A DNA stretch of 64,000 nt from Paenibacillus sp. FSL H8-0079 (GTDB taxonomy: Bacteria; Bacillota; Bacilli; Paenibacillales; Paenibacillaceae), in NCBI RefSeq assembly GCF_037991315.1, contig NZ_CP150300.1, positions 1,364,001 through 1,428,000 of the forward strand, in the 5' to 3' direction. This document shows, one piece after another, positions 54,575 to 63,896 of the stretch. Below the pieces are notes generated by a model that was given only the letters and a program-made list of their open reading frames with translations, ran no database searches and was not told where the DNA came from. Each line of letters starts with the position of its first letter. Within the stretch, counting starts at the first letter, position 1. The translations under genes were made by a program, and so were the position numbers.

Positions 54575-55002
54575 CCACAAATCAACTAACAACCGCCATC
54601 ACTAACACACTCACACAGCACTTTCCCAACATCCAAATCCATCCGTCAACGGGCAACACTAGTCCTATCCCGGACAGCCAAGGCATCACCTACCGCCTGC
54701 TATCCGCGCAACTCACTCGGGAACGAAGTGATCGTTTCGTGCAATCGCATACTTTTGAAATTCGCTGGCTTGACGCAGACAACATCCCGGCAACCCTGCC
54801 GGACAATCTTTTTGAAGCATTGGAAACCATCGACGTGGAGGGCACACCTTATCGGGCAACAGAACTGCGTTGGGAGAACGAGAACAATACTCCGCGAATG
54901 CTGGTGTATTACACGATGCTAACCACCAAAGTGTCGGAGTCCGCCATGACCATGCAGCAGCTGGAACAGCGACCTACCGAACTTAAAGCTGCTAACCAAT
55001 AA
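54571..55002 (+). CDS. Tail module 2: tail terminator-like protein (XkdJ/YqbJ type)
   Basis: 143 residues. TNQLTTAITNTLTQHFPNIQ, RSDRFVQSHTFEIRW and YRATELRWENENNTPRMLVY form the small terminator fold; length and position (before small protein and sheath) fit. The GTG overlaps the previous stop by 4 nt, so module 2 may be translated from the module 1 message. It starts the second tail set. Confidence 0.7.
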   Translation: MTTNQLTTAITNTLTQHFPNIQIHPSTGNTSPIPDSQGITYRLLSAQLTRERSDRFVQSHTFEIRWLDADNIPATLPDNLFEALETIDVEGTPYRATELRWENENNTPRMLVYYTMLTTKVSESAMTMQQLEQRPTELKAANQ

Positions 55003-55024
55003 ACTTATAAAATGAGGGGTCTAG

Positions 55025-55261
55025 ATGAAAGGAATAGGAGGCGCATTGGCGATGTTCACCAAAAAAGAAGCAAGTCATAAGAACGTGCAATCGGAACAGA
55101 GCAACCATCCGAAGTACAGCAAAGCACAGTTCGCCGAATCCCGGCAACTCAGCCGGATGGAGAAAGACATTTTGGTAGCGGTGCTGCTGGAACAAGAGAC
55201 TTACACCATGGAAGAAGCACAGCAACACATCCAACAATTCATGAATGGGGAGGCACAATAA
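55025..55261 (+). CDS. Tail module 2: small protein preceding the sheath
   Basis: Up to 78 residues; homolog of the 43524 product through YTMEEAQQHIQQFMNGEA. Two starts are possible: ATG 55025 (GAGGGG 5 nt upstream) or ATG 55052 (GGAGG 10 nt upstream). The stop overlaps the sheath start (TAATG), exactly as in module 1. Confidence 0.65.
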   Translation: MKGIGGALAMFTKKEASHKNVQSEQSNHPKYSKAQFAESRQLSRMEKDILVAVLLEQETYTMEEAQQHIQQFMNGEAQ

Positions 55262-56577
55262 TGGCTGGAGGAACATGGACGACACAAAACAAGGTACGCC
55301 CCGGCGTATACATGAATTTTGCATCAGAGGGCTCATTACCCGGTACGGTAGGAGAGCGGGGAACGGTGGCTTTGGCACTTCCATTGTCATGGGGACAAGC
55401 AGGCACAATCCTGACGGTACAAGCAGGTGAAGATGTACAAGACAAATTAGGCTATGACTGGACAGCACCGCAAATGCTACTGATCCGCGAGGCATTGAAA
55501 CGAGCGCAGACATTGCTTCTGTATCGACTCAATGCAGGGACCAAAGCCAAGGCAACCTTGGACAAATTGACAGTGACAGCTCAACACGGTGGTGTGCGTG
55601 GTAATGACCTGGCAGTTGTAATCTCCGCAAATATTAATGAACCGGACCAACTGGATGTCTCCACTTTGCTTGCGGGTAAAGAAGTGGACAAACAAACTTT
55701 ATCCACCATCGAAGCTCTGGAATCCAACGCATACGTTACATTTACTGGTGAAGGGACACTCACAGCTACAGCTTCACTTCCACTAACAGGTGGATTGGAT
55801 GGTACGGCAACGAACCAGGAGAATTCCGATTTCCTGACCAAGCTGGAAGTACTGGATTTTAACACGGTCGGTCTGGTCTCAGACGATGCCACACTCAAGT
55901 CAGTCTACACAGCCTACATCAAGCGTTTGCGTGATACCGAGGGCAAGAAAGTGCAACTGGTTCTGTCCGATTATCCTGCTGCAGATCATGAAGGCATTAT
56001 CAGTGTCAAAAATGGTGTTGTGCTCGCAGACGGTACCGTTCTTACGCCGAAACAAACTGTAGCATGGACTGCTGGTGCAACAGCGGGTGCTAACCTGAAT
56101 GAATCCCTGACGTTCCGTGCGTATGACGATGCCGTGGATGTGAACGGACGATTGACACACAGCGAGACAGAAGCAGCATTGCGTAATGGTGAGTTTGTGT
56201 TTACGGCGAGCAGCAACCGTGCGGTGGTGGAGCAGGATGTGAATACATTCCGTTCCATCACACCGGATAAGGCACGTCATTTTGCCAAAAACCGTGTTGT
56301 CCGCCTTCTCGATGGTATCGCTAATGATATGAAACGTATTTTTGAGTCCTATTACATCGGCAAAGTGAACAACAACGAAGATGGGCGCAGCCTGTTCCGT
56401 TCCCAATGTGTCACTTATCTGAAGCAGCTTCAAGATATTGGGGCTATTCAAAATTTTGATTCTAAAACAGACATCACTGTTGCTCCGGGGAATGAGACTG
56501 ACAGTATTCTGATCGAGATTCAGGTCCAACCTGTGGATTCCGTTGAAAAAGTATATATGAAAGTGAAGGTGGTTTAA
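55261..56577 (+). CDS. xkdK: Tail module 2: contractile tail sheath (XkdK-like)
   Basis: 438 residues. AGGTWTTQNKVRPGVYMNFA at the N-terminus and RLLDGIANDMKRIFESYYIG, GKVNNNEDGRSLF near the C-terminus are clear sheath signatures. It is closer in length to PBSX-type sheaths than the module 1 protein. Sequence similarity to module 1 is limited to the N- and C-terminal blocks, so the two modules diverged long ago or have different origins. Confidence 0.93.
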   Translation: MAGGTWTTQNKVRPGVYMNFASEGSLPGTVGERGTVALALPLSWGQAGTILTVQAGEDVQDKLGYDWTAPQMLLIREALKRAQTLLLYRLNAGTKAKATLDKLTVTAQHGGVRGNDLAVVISANINEPDQLDVSTLLAGKEVDKQTLSTIEALESNAYVTFTGEGTLTATASLPLTGGLDGTATNQENSDFLTKLEVLDFNTVGLVSDDATLKSVYTAYIKRLRDTEGKKVQLVLSDYPAADHEGIISVKNGVVLADGTVLTPKQTVAWTAGATAGANLNESLTFRAYDDAVDVNGRLTHSETEAALRNGEFVFTASSNRAVVEQDVNTFRSITPDKARHFAKNRVVRLLDGIANDMKRIFESYYIGKVNNNEDGRSLFRSQCVTYLKQLQDIGAIQNFDSKTDITVAPGNETDSILIEIQVQPVDSVEKVYMKVKVV

Positions 56578-56578
56578 G

Positions 56579-57037
56579 ATGGCATTTTTGAAAGCAAGCG
56601 ACACAATCTCCGGCCAGGAGGGCCGCGCATACGCAACGATTAACGGACAGACGGAAGAAATGTTCTATGTGAAGACGCTGGAAGCAACAGTGGAGAAACA
56701 AAAAGCAGAGGTCAAAACCTTGGGTCGCCGCGGTGTACAGCACAAAGCAACCGGTTGGTCCGGTTCGGGTTCCATGACGATCTTTTATACCACTTCCCGT
56801 TTCCGCGAGCTGATGCTCCAGTACATGCAGAACGGTGTGGATACGTACTTCGACATTGAAGTGACCAACGAAGATCCTTCCTCTACGATTGGCAAACAGA
56901 CGGTGACCCTCAAAGGCGTCAACCTCGACAGTGTGATCATGGCATCCCTGGATACCGAGGCGGAGGCGTTGGAGGAAGAAGTGAGCTTTACCTTTGAAGA
57001 TGTCGATATGCCGGTATCGTTCAATCTGCCGAAGTAA
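56579..57037 (+). CDS. xkdM: Tail module 2: tail tube protein
   Basis: 152 residues. ISGQEGRAYATINGQTEEMF, GSGSMTIFYTTSRFRELMLQ and VSFTFEDVDMPVSF fit the XkdM tube family. It begins 1 nt after the sheath stop, whereas the module 1 gap is 51 bp. Confidence 0.88.
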   Translation: MAFLKASDTISGQEGRAYATINGQTEEMFYVKTLEATVEKQKAEVKTLGRRGVQHKATGWSGSGSMTIFYTTSRFRELMLQYMQNGVDTYFDIEVTNEDPSSTIGKQTVTLKGVNLDSVIMASLDTEAEALEEEVSFTFEDVDMPVSFNLPK

Positions 57038-57206
57038 TGTAGCGTGGAAAGCATAGTGATTTAAGATATAAAGAGTATAACTTAGCAGCGGGTTTGTAAA
57101 AGAAACCTGTTCAACTTGCCTGTGTTACGGGCTATTTGGCGTGTCATAATTCTGCTCTTCGCCGCTTCTTGCGGCGGGGAGCCTAACTTTAGAGGAGGAA
57201 CAATAC

Positions 57207-57629
57207 ATGAGTGGATTGAGTATGTTTTTTGCCCAAAATGCAGCAACGGATACAACGGAGGAGTTTATCGTATCCCCCCGTTTCAAGGATGAGAAGGGCG
57301 AACCGGTTGCCTGGAAACTGCGCAGTATGACCGAGGATGAAAACCAGGAATGCCGTAAAGCAGCTACCCGCAAAATCAAGGGTAAGAACGGTGTCTACAC
57401 ACCCGACATCGATGCGAATGATTACATGGCTCGCCTGATGAGTGCAAGTGTCGTGTATCCCGATTTGAAAAACGCAGAACTCCAACGTTCATATGGCGTA
57501 ATGGGGGCGGAATCGCTTTTGCGGAAAATGCTATTGCCTGGGGAATTTGCTTCGCTCGGTGAACAAGTTCAGAAGCTGAACGGCTTCAATCAGGACATGA
57601 ACGAACTGGTGGATGACGTAAAAAACTAA
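57207..57629 (+). CDS. xkdN: Tail module 2: tail assembly chaperone (XkdN-like), zero-frame product
   Basis: 140 residues. SPRFKDEKGEPVAWKLRSMT and LLRKMLLPGEFASLGEQVQK match the XkdN/YqbN-type chaperones. AGAGGAGG is upstream. It ends GTA AAA AAC TAA, with the slippery heptamer directly before the stop; the -1 extension runs to 57808. The 170-bp gap before it has a GCGGC-rich stem near 57165. Confidence 0.87.
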   Translation: MSGLSMFFAQNAATDTTEEFIVSPRFKDEKGEPVAWKLRSMTEDENQECRKAATRKIKGKNGVYTPDIDANDYMARLMSASVVYPDLKNAELQRSYGVMGAESLLRKMLLPGEFASLGEQVQKLNGFNQDMNELVDDVKN

Positions 57630-57808
57630 TTAAAGAGGGCGATTCCGAAGCCAATCTGGCTTATTACGCTCTCCATGAACTTAACATTTTGCCGCATGAG
57701 CTAATGGCCTTCTCCATGCGAGAACGAGCTGCCATCTATGCGATGATCTCCATCCGGGTGGATGAAGAGAAGAAAGAAAGGTCCAAGAGCCGTGCCCGGA
57801 AGAAATAA
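57207..57808 (+). CDS. Tail module 2: chaperone -1 frameshift fusion (gpGT-like)
   Basis: Slipping at 57620-57626 continues as CTA ATT AAA GAG and adds 60 residues (LIKEGDSEANLAYYALHELN, later MAFSMRERAAIYAMISIRVD, with a basic end) up to TAA at 57806-57808, giving ~200 residues. The extension looks like real protein: helical, with FSMRERAAIYAMI matching the PRGERSLLIAF of module 1 in place and spacing. No ribosome site precedes the extension. Confidence 0.8.
57620..57626 (+). promoter_or_regulatory. Programmed -1 frameshift site, module 2
   Basis: A_AAA_AAC immediately before the TAA stop of the chaperone gene, identical to the module 1 site. Confidence 0.78.
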
Positions 57809-57830
57809 AAAGGAAAGGAGGGAGAAATGA

Positions 57831-59909
57831 ATGTCCGATACAAGTATCAATGTAATCAATCCTCCGTCCATGAATACCCTGATCAATAATCTAAATCTGG
57901 TTCAAGTAAGAACTACTGAGATCCTTAATAATTTCAACCAGATTAACCGGATTAATCTGAACCAATTTAACCAGACGAACACGACCAACCATTTTAATCA
58001 AATAAATCAACAACTAAATGTAACGATTAATTTAATGGAAAAGTTGGAGGATAAAGCAAAGGATACTGGCAAGTCATTAAGCGATAACTTGAACGAGCTC
58101 TCCAAGTGGTTTCAAATGATAAAGTCAGCTGGAAGTGTCGTGGTAAAGGCGGCTGCTGAGGAAGAAGACTTCAAGTACCGTTATATGGTTGCAGCTGAAG
58201 ACCCCGTTCTCGGGGAAGGATTATATAATAAGTTTCGAGATCAAGCCTCCAGGAGTGGTCAAGACGTCAATAATTCGCTCAAGTCTTCTCTAGGGTTTGT
58301 GCCGTTGGCACAGAATACAGGGCAGGTAGATCAGTTAAATGAAATGACTCAACGATTAAGTATGTTGTCACCAGATAATAAAAGTCTGTCAGATGCGTCT
58401 GGTGCAATTGTTAGTGCCATGAATGGCGATAACGGAGATTTGGCTAGTCAATTTAACATCCCAGAAAGTGCATTGACCGGGGCTGGATTAGGCGAATTTA
58501 TTCAGACTAAAGACCTTGACGGTTTTATACAGGGTTTGCAGACGGTTCTTGAAATGCAAGGTTACACACAAGAAGCCTTTGATACGATGCTGGATTCTCC
58601 ATTGCAAAAATGGACGGCTCTCGTGAATCAGTTCAATGGAATACTATCTGAAATCGGGACAAGAGCTTTGGAAGTTTTATCTCCTGTGCTTGACCGATTA
58701 AACGAAGCCATAAGCTCAGGTCAGTTCAGTGCTTTCATCGAATGGATTGGTGGGGCCTTCGCAATTATTGCTCAAGTGGTGGCATTTATCGTGGATGGGT
58801 TCATCAATTTTGCTACAGTTGTGCAAGAAAATTGGGCTATCATAGCACCTATTTTGACTGCTATTGCTATGGTGCTGCTTTACAACATGATTATCTCACT
58901 TGGCATTGTGATCGCTGAAGTGTTTTTGCTTGCTGTAGCATGGTTGGCTGTAAACTGGCCTATATTGCTGATCATCGCAGCAATTGCTGCAATGATTATG
59001 ATTTTCCAAATGTTCGGAGCAACCGGTACCGATATTCTCGGGGCTATTATTGGTACATTTATGATGCTTGGCGAGATCATCAGAGTGGTAATTGCTACCG
59101 TGTGGAACATATTTGCTTCATTGGCAGATTTCTTGATTAACCTGTTTATTGATCCTGTCTACGCAATTCAAAAGTTGTTCTATGACCTAGGCATGTTTGT
59201 TTTACAAACTCTTTACAATGTTATGGTAGGTATCGAGGATTTTCTTAAAAGAGCTGTAGGGGCCATTAGCGATGTTGCTTCATTTATCAATGATACCTTT
59301 GGTACGAACCTGAGTGTGATGTCCGAATCGGATATTAACATTGGCAGCAAGAGCATTAAGAGTTGGATGGACACTCTGAAGTCTATGGAGCCACAGAGCG
59401 ACAAAAATGTATTTGAGTCTATGCGAATGGACGGAGAATATAATCCCAGTGTATATGGGGAGGGTCAGATAAAGGCTGAGGAGTGGGTTTCTAAGTTCTC
59501 TTCCAACCCGACGGATGACTCCAAGGATAAAGGTCTACCAGGTAACTTTGGCAAAGACTTCACACCCGAAACTCCCAAAACCCCTTCTATGCCATCGATG
59601 CCAACTGCACCAGCTCCCACCGTTGTTCCCAACAACAATATGAGTAACATCAACAAAATCAACAATATCGGACAGGTGGACAAGATCGGTGACGTGGACG
59701 GCACAGTGGATGTGACGAGCGAGGACCTGAAACTGATGCGCGAGCTTGCCGAGATGCAGGCGATTCAGCGATTCGTCAGTCTGACGCCAACCGTTCAGGT
59801 TACCACGGGGGATATCAACAGCGGACATGACGTGGACAGCATCATCAGCAAAATCACCGATGGACTGAACAGTCAGATCGTCTCCAGTGCCCAGGGGGTG
59901 TATGGATAA
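57831..59909 (+). CDS. Tail module 2: tape measure protein
   Basis: 692 residues, unrelated at sight to the 583-residue module 1 protein. The N-terminus is an Asn-rich repeat region (for example NQINRINLNQFNQTN and NHFNQINQQLN). A cluster of hydrophobic helices (~300-430, such as AMVLLYNMIISLGIVIAEVF) could form the membrane pore. The C-terminus has an Asn/Gly-rich beta stretch (NKINNIGQVDKIGDVDGTVD) before a final helical end. GGAGGG is 8 nt before the ATG. Its length suggests a tail ~20% longer than that of module 1. Confidence 0.85.
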   Translation: MSDTSINVINPPSMNTLINNLNLVQVRTTEILNNFNQINRINLNQFNQTNTTNHFNQINQQLNVTINLMEKLEDKAKDTGKSLSDNLNELSKWFQMIKSAGSVVVKAAAEEEDFKYRYMVAAEDPVLGEGLYNKFRDQASRSGQDVNNSLKSSLGFVPLAQNTGQVDQLNEMTQRLSMLSPDNKSLSDASGAIVSAMNGDNGDLASQFNIPESALTGAGLGEFIQTKDLDGFIQGLQTVLEMQGYTQEAFDTMLDSPLQKWTALVNQFNGILSEIGTRALEVLSPVLDRLNEAISSGQFSAFIEWIGGAFAIIAQVVAFIVDGFINFATVVQENWAIIAPILTAIAMVLLYNMIISLGIVIAEVFLLAVAWLAVNWPILLIIAAIAAMIMIFQMFGATGTDILGAIIGTFMMLGEIIRVVIATVWNIFASLADFLINLFIDPVYAIQKLFYDLGMFVLQTLYNVMVGIEDFLKRAVGAISDVASFINDTFGTNLSVMSESDINIGSKSIKSWMDTLKSMEPQSDKNVFESMRMDGEYNPSVYGEGQIKAEEWVSKFSSNPTDDSKDKGLPGNFGKDFTPETPKTPSMPSMPTAPAPTVVPNNNMSNINKINNIGQVDKIGDVDGTVDVTSEDLKLMRELAEMQAIQRFVSLTPTVQVTTGDINSGHDVDSIISKITDGLNSQIVSSAQGVYG

Positions 59910-60605
59910 GTGGAATATTATATTCAACTAAGCTTCAATAACCGCTCCGAATACATGTTTTTCCCGGTGACACCAGAGAGCATTGAGTTTTCGGATTCGG
60001 GAGACGGCAGTACGTTTAACGTTAGCGCTTTGGGTGAAATTAACGTGATCAAGTCGCCGAAGCTGCGCGAAGTCAGTTTCAGCGGAATTTTTCCGGCAGA
60101 CTACAGCCCGTATCATCTGAACTACGATGCAAGACATCCGGCAATTCAGAAGCAGTTTTACCGTGATCCCTATGAATATGTGAAAAAGATCATCCGTTGG
60201 ATGCAGACGGGCAGACCCGTCAGACTGTTCTTTTCCAGTGCAAGGTACACCATTAATATGGCGGTTTCCATTGAGAGCTTCGACTGGAAGGAGACAGCGG
60301 GTACGGTGGGGGATATCCAGTATGATATCAAGCTGAAGCAGTTCATTTTCTATTCCGCCAAAAAAGTAGTGCCACTCAAGGAAAGCAAGGATACGGCTGC
60401 TTCGAAAACAAAAACCAAAGCCTCCCGGCCCAATGAAAAAATCCAACCCAAGACTGTCACACTCAAAGCCGGAGACTCCTTGTGGTCTGTAGCTAAAGCC
60501 CATCTGGGAGATGGCTCTCGCTGGAAAGAGCTGCAAAAGCTGAATAGCATCAAAGATGCACAACTGAAGAAGCTGCCGATTGGACTTGTGATCAAGCTTC
60601 CGTGA
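59910..60605 (+). CDS. xkdP: Tail module 2: LysM baseplate/tail protein (XkdP-like)
   Basis: 231 residues. The baseplate domain (EYMFFPVTPESIEFSDSG, GRPVRLFFSSARYTINMAVS) is followed by a Lys/Thr-rich linker and a LysM motif (TLKAGDSLWSVAKAHLGDGS). The GTG start lies directly after the tape measure stop, with GGGGGTG 9 nt upstream. Confidence 0.9.
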   Translation: MEYYIQLSFNNRSEYMFFPVTPESIEFSDSGDGSTFNVSALGEINVIKSPKLREVSFSGIFPADYSPYHLNYDARHPAIQKQFYRDPYEYVKKIIRWMQTGRPVRLFFSSARYTINMAVSIESFDWKETAGTVGDIQYDIKLKQFIFYSAKKVVPLKESKDTAASKTKTKASRPNEKIQPKTVTLKAGDSLWSVAKAHLGDGSRWKELQKLNSIKDAQLKKLPIGLVIKLP

Positions 60606-60618
60606 AAGGAGAGGGAAT

Positions 60619-61629
60619 ATGCAAGAGCAGATCAGGCTGGATGATAAGCTGGCAAATATGAAGGAACGGTTATTGCTGGATGACAAGCAGGGCAACATCT
60701 GGGACATTAGCGAAATTGCTGGCGATATTACGTACAAAACCTCCCGCATCGGCAAGCCTTCTTCTCTGGAATTCACGTTGATCAAGGGCAGTCTGTACCA
60801 GAATAAGAAATTCACCTATGAGAATGGATATGTCGTGAAATATATCAGCAACGAGGTAGGCATATTTTACGGATATATCTTCTCGGTGGATAGTGGCAAG
60901 GACGAAAGTGTCAATATCAAAGCCTATGACCAGACTCGTTATCTGACCGCGAATCAGACGTACAAGTTCGTGAACGCCACCGCTACGGATGTGATCAAAC
61001 GAATTGCTACTGACTTTCAGTTGAAGGTGGGCGATTTGATTCAGCCAAAATATGTTATTCCGCGTATGTTGTTTGATAACAAAAAGCTGATTGACATGAT
61101 CTGTGAGGCTTTGGACCGAACGTTGATCTATGGCGGAAAAAACTACATCTTCTACGATGATTTCGGCAAGCTTGTGCTTCGGGATGTGGAAGAGATGCCT
61201 TACGGCTTTGTTATTGGGGATAACAGTCTGCTCACGGATTACAGCTATACGCGGTCGATTGACGACCAGACGTATAACAAGATCAAGCTGTATCGGGATA
61301 ACAAGGATACGGGAAAAAGAGAAACGTTTGTTCATCAGGATTCAGGCAGCATCCGTCAATGGGGGCTGCTTTTTTTGTACCAAAAAGCGGATGATGGCCT
61401 GAACGAAGGTCAGATTGATGAAATGCTCAAGACCCTGATGACCCTCCGTAACCGCGAGACGCAGACGATGAAAGTGGACGCGCTTGGTGATTTCAAGGTG
61501 AGGGCAGGCAGTTTTGTCAACATCCAGATCAATGAACTCAAGATTAATCAATATTTTCTGGTAGACGAATGTACGCATAAGGTACAGGGGGGCGTGCATA
61601 CGATGTCACTGGATTTGAAGGTGGTGTAA
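60619..61629 (+). CDS. xkdQ: Tail module 2: baseplate hub protein (XkdQ-like)
   Basis: 336 residues. EIAGDITYKTSRIGKPSSLE, VNIKAYDQTRYLTANQTYKF and MTLRNRETQTMKVDALGDFK are typical of XkdQ/YqbQ hubs. It is clearly diverged from the module 1 hub. GAAAGGAGAGG is upstream. Confidence 0.9.
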   Translation: MQEQIRLDDKLANMKERLLLDDKQGNIWDISEIAGDITYKTSRIGKPSSLEFTLIKGSLYQNKKFTYENGYVVKYISNEVGIFYGYIFSVDSGKDESVNIKAYDQTRYLTANQTYKFVNATATDVIKRIATDFQLKVGDLIQPKYVIPRMLFDNKKLIDMICEALDRTLIYGGKNYIFYDDFGKLVLRDVEEMPYGFVIGDNSLLTDYSYTRSIDDQTYNKIKLYRDNKDTGKRETFVHQDSGSIRQWGLLFLYQKADDGLNEGQIDEMLKTLMTLRNRETQTMKVDALGDFKVRAGSFVNIQINELKINQYFLVDECTHKVQGGVHTMSLDLKVV

Positions 61630-61635
61630 TGATAA

Positions 61636-61893
61636 ATGATGCTGGACGTGATTAAAAAGGCGGCGGTGGCCGCTGTAGATGCCAAGTCTCCCGTTCAGGT
61701 AATGTACGGAAGTGTGACAAACACCCAGCCTCTGGAGATCACCGTTGAACAACGGCTGGCATTGGCTGAGCCTTTTCTTGTACTGCCGGAATCCGTAGTG
61801 AACAAAGCTTGGACCGTGGGTGACCATGTCTTGTTGTTACGTGTTCAAGGTGGAGACAGCTTTGTTGTGCTGGATCGGCTGGTGAATCCATGA
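61636..61893 (+). CDS. xkdR: Tail module 2: DUF2577 baseplate protein (XkdR-like)
   Basis: 85 residues. The C-terminus WTVGDHVLLLRVQGGDSFVV matches the DUF2577 end of the module 1 protein. It is shorter than that protein and near the usual family length. GGTGGTG is upstream. The stop overlaps the next start. Confidence 0.82.
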   Translation: MMLDVIKKAAVAAVDAKSPVQVMYGSVTNTQPLEITVEQRLALAEPFLVLPESVVNKAWTVGDHVLLLRVQGGDSFVVLDRLVNP

Positions 61894-62303
61894 TTCCACA
61901 GGGGGCGCAGATTAGCGCAGAAGATCAGGAAGAAGCTGCTGTGCTTCCAAGTCTGACGTATGTGTTTCAAGCTTCAGGACAGCGAATTGGAAGACTGCAA
62001 CTGGATGGAAAAGATGCGGTAAAACAGGCGGTGTACAAAGCGTTGTCTACACGCCGCTACGAGCATCTAATCTATTCTTCGGATTACGGCATGGAATGGT
62101 CTTGGGAAGGAATGGCCGGGAGATCCATGGTTGAATCGGAACTGGAACGCTGGATTCGTGAAGCATTGCTTCCGGATGATCGTATATCGGATGTAACGGA
62201 GTTCGATTTTGTCCACGAGGCTGACGGGGTACGGGTTTCTTTTACTGTGGAAACGGATTTTGGCAGCTTTAGGGAAGAGACGGAGGTGAACATGAATGTA
62301 TGA
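61890..62303 (+). CDS. xkdS: Tail module 2: DUF2634 baseplate wedge protein (XkdS-like)
   Basis: 137 residues. AVKQAVYKALSTRRYEHLIY and SSDYGMEWSWEG give the gp25/DUF2634 pattern. It overlaps both neighbours (ATGA; 8 nt with xkdT). Confidence 0.88.
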   Translation: MIPQGAQISAEDQEEAAVLPSLTYVFQASGQRIGRLQLDGKDAVKQAVYKALSTRRYEHLIYSSDYGMEWSWEGMAGRSMVESELERWIREALLPDDRISDVTEFDFVHEADGVRVSFTVETDFGSFREETEVNMNV

Positions 62304-63354
62304 AGAGCAGACGTTTGAAGTCATTTTAAATCGAATGCTGGACAGAGTGCCGGATGGTGTGGATAAACGTGAAGGCAGCATTATCTATGATGCGCTTGCG
62401 CCAGCGGCAGTGGAAATGGCTCAGATGTATATCGAGCTGGATGTGAACTCCAACCTGAAGTTTGCGGATACAGCATCTGGAGAGTATCTGGATCGTGCGG
62501 TGGCTTGGTCTGGCATTAGTCGGAAAGCGGCCACGAAGGCACGTTGGGTTGGTAGTTTTCGGGATAACGAAGGGAAGCCTGTTGAGGTTCCTTTGGAGAG
62601 TCGTTTTTCCACGGGGGATCGCGTGTACGTTATTGTGGAGCGCATCGCGGCAGGGCGATATGTGTTGGAATGTGAAGTCGCGGGAGCGGAAGGTAATGAA
62701 TATACGGGGGCGCTGCTGCCCATCGATTATATTGCCCGCCTGACGACAGCTGAATTGACACAGTTGCTGGTTCCTGGCGAAGACGAGGAAACGGACCAAG
62801 CCTTGGTTGATCGATATCAGGATAAAGTTTCCCGTCCGGTTACGAGTGCCAACAAATATCAGTATGAGTTATGGGCACGGGAAAACTCTGGTGTTGGCAA
62901 AGCCAAAGCTTTTCCACTATGGGATGGTCCGGGTACAGTCAAAGTAGCATTGCTGAATAACGAAATGCAAACACCTGCTGAGGCGGTCATTAAGGCGGTG
63001 CAAGAGTATATCGATCCAACCCAGGATGGAATGGGAGAAGGCGCATCTCCAATCGGACCTGTGGTCACAGTGGTGGGGGCGGAAGAAATACCCATCGATG
63101 TCGAGGTACAGGTTACGCTTGCTTCCGGTTCAACGTATGAGGGCGTGAAGACACTGATTGAAACGGGAGTTACGGCGTATCTGAAAGAACTGGCCTTTGC
63201 CGATCCGTTGGTTCGTTGGACACGTATTGCCAATGTCATTCTGGATATCCCACCCGTGATCGATTATAGCGATCTGCTGGTGAATGGTGGTATGTCCAAT
63301 CTGGAGATCGCCCCTGGCGCAGTAGCCGTTCTCGGGACGGTGAAGGTGACATGA
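62296..63354 (+). CDS. xkdT: Tail module 2: baseplate J-like protein (XkdT-like)
   Basis: 352 residues. FEVILNRMLDRVPDGVDKRE opens it. The C-terminal half (YIDPTQDGMGEGASPIGPVV, AFADPLVRWTRIANVILDIP) is strongly similar to module 1. The middle (EYLDRAVAWSGISRKAATKA) is only loosely similar. Wedge arm of the second baseplate. Confidence 0.92.
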   Translation: MYEEQTFEVILNRMLDRVPDGVDKREGSIIYDALAPAAVEMAQMYIELDVNSNLKFADTASGEYLDRAVAWSGISRKAATKARWVGSFRDNEGKPVEVPLESRFSTGDRVYVIVERIAAGRYVLECEVAGAEGNEYTGALLPIDYIARLTTAELTQLLVPGEDEETDQALVDRYQDKVSRPVTSANKYQYELWARENSGVGKAKAFPLWDGPGTVKVALLNNEMQTPAEAVIKAVQEYIDPTQDGMGEGASPIGPVVTVVGAEEIPIDVEVQVTLASGSTYEGVKTLIETGVTAYLKELAFADPLVRWTRIANVILDIPPVIDYSDLLVNGGMSNLEIAPGAVAVLGTVKVT

Positions 63355-63896
63355 GTAAAGCGGACGTATTAATGACTCTTTTGCCCCCGTTGTATGAAAA
63401 TGTGCTGGAGATGCAGCTTCTTACGGAGACCGAAGGTGTTGAGCTGGACAAGCTTACGGTGGGTTTGGAAAGTGTGCTGGATCAATTCTACCCGGAGTCT
63501 GCGACCTGGTCATTGGAACGTTATGAGCGGGATTTGCAGATTCCGACAAATCAAGCCAAGCCGGATGATCAGCGAAGATCCGTAATCATTTCCAAAATGC
63601 GCGGCAGCGGCAAAGTCTCTGGTTCCATGCTCAAGAACGTGGCTCAGGCCTACGAAAGTGGCGGGATTGATGTATCCGTGTCGCCAGAGGAATACTTGAT
63701 CCGAATCCGTTTCAGCGATACTTGGGGCTTGCCGCCCAATCTGGACGATCTGAAGGCAGCGATTGAGGATATTAAACCAGCACACATGACCGTGGAATAC
63801 CGTCTACGGTATTTGACGATTGCGGAGGTTGAAAGCATGACGCTGGAGGAGATTGAACAGACTCGACAGGATAAATTTGCAGGAGGTGGAGCTTAA
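63351..63896 (+). CDS. xkdU: Tail module 2: DUF2313 baseplate protein (XkdU-like)
   Basis: 181 residues. TLLPPLYENVLEMQLLTETE, IISKMRGSGKVSGSMLKNVA and LPPNLDDLKAAIEDIKPAHM match the module 1 protein. The Trp-rich tail of module 1 is replaced by VESMTLEEIEQTRQDKFAGG, so fibre attachment may differ. The ATG overlaps the xkdT stop. Confidence 0.9.
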   Translation: MSKADVLMTLLPPLYENVLEMQLLTETEGVELDKLTVGLESVLDQFYPESATWSLERYERDLQIPTNQAKPDDQRRSVIISKMRGSGKVSGSMLKNVAQAYESGGIDVSVSPEEYLIRIRFSDTWGLPPNLDDLKAAIEDIKPAHMTVEYRLRYLTIAEVESMTLEEIEQTRQDKFAGGGA

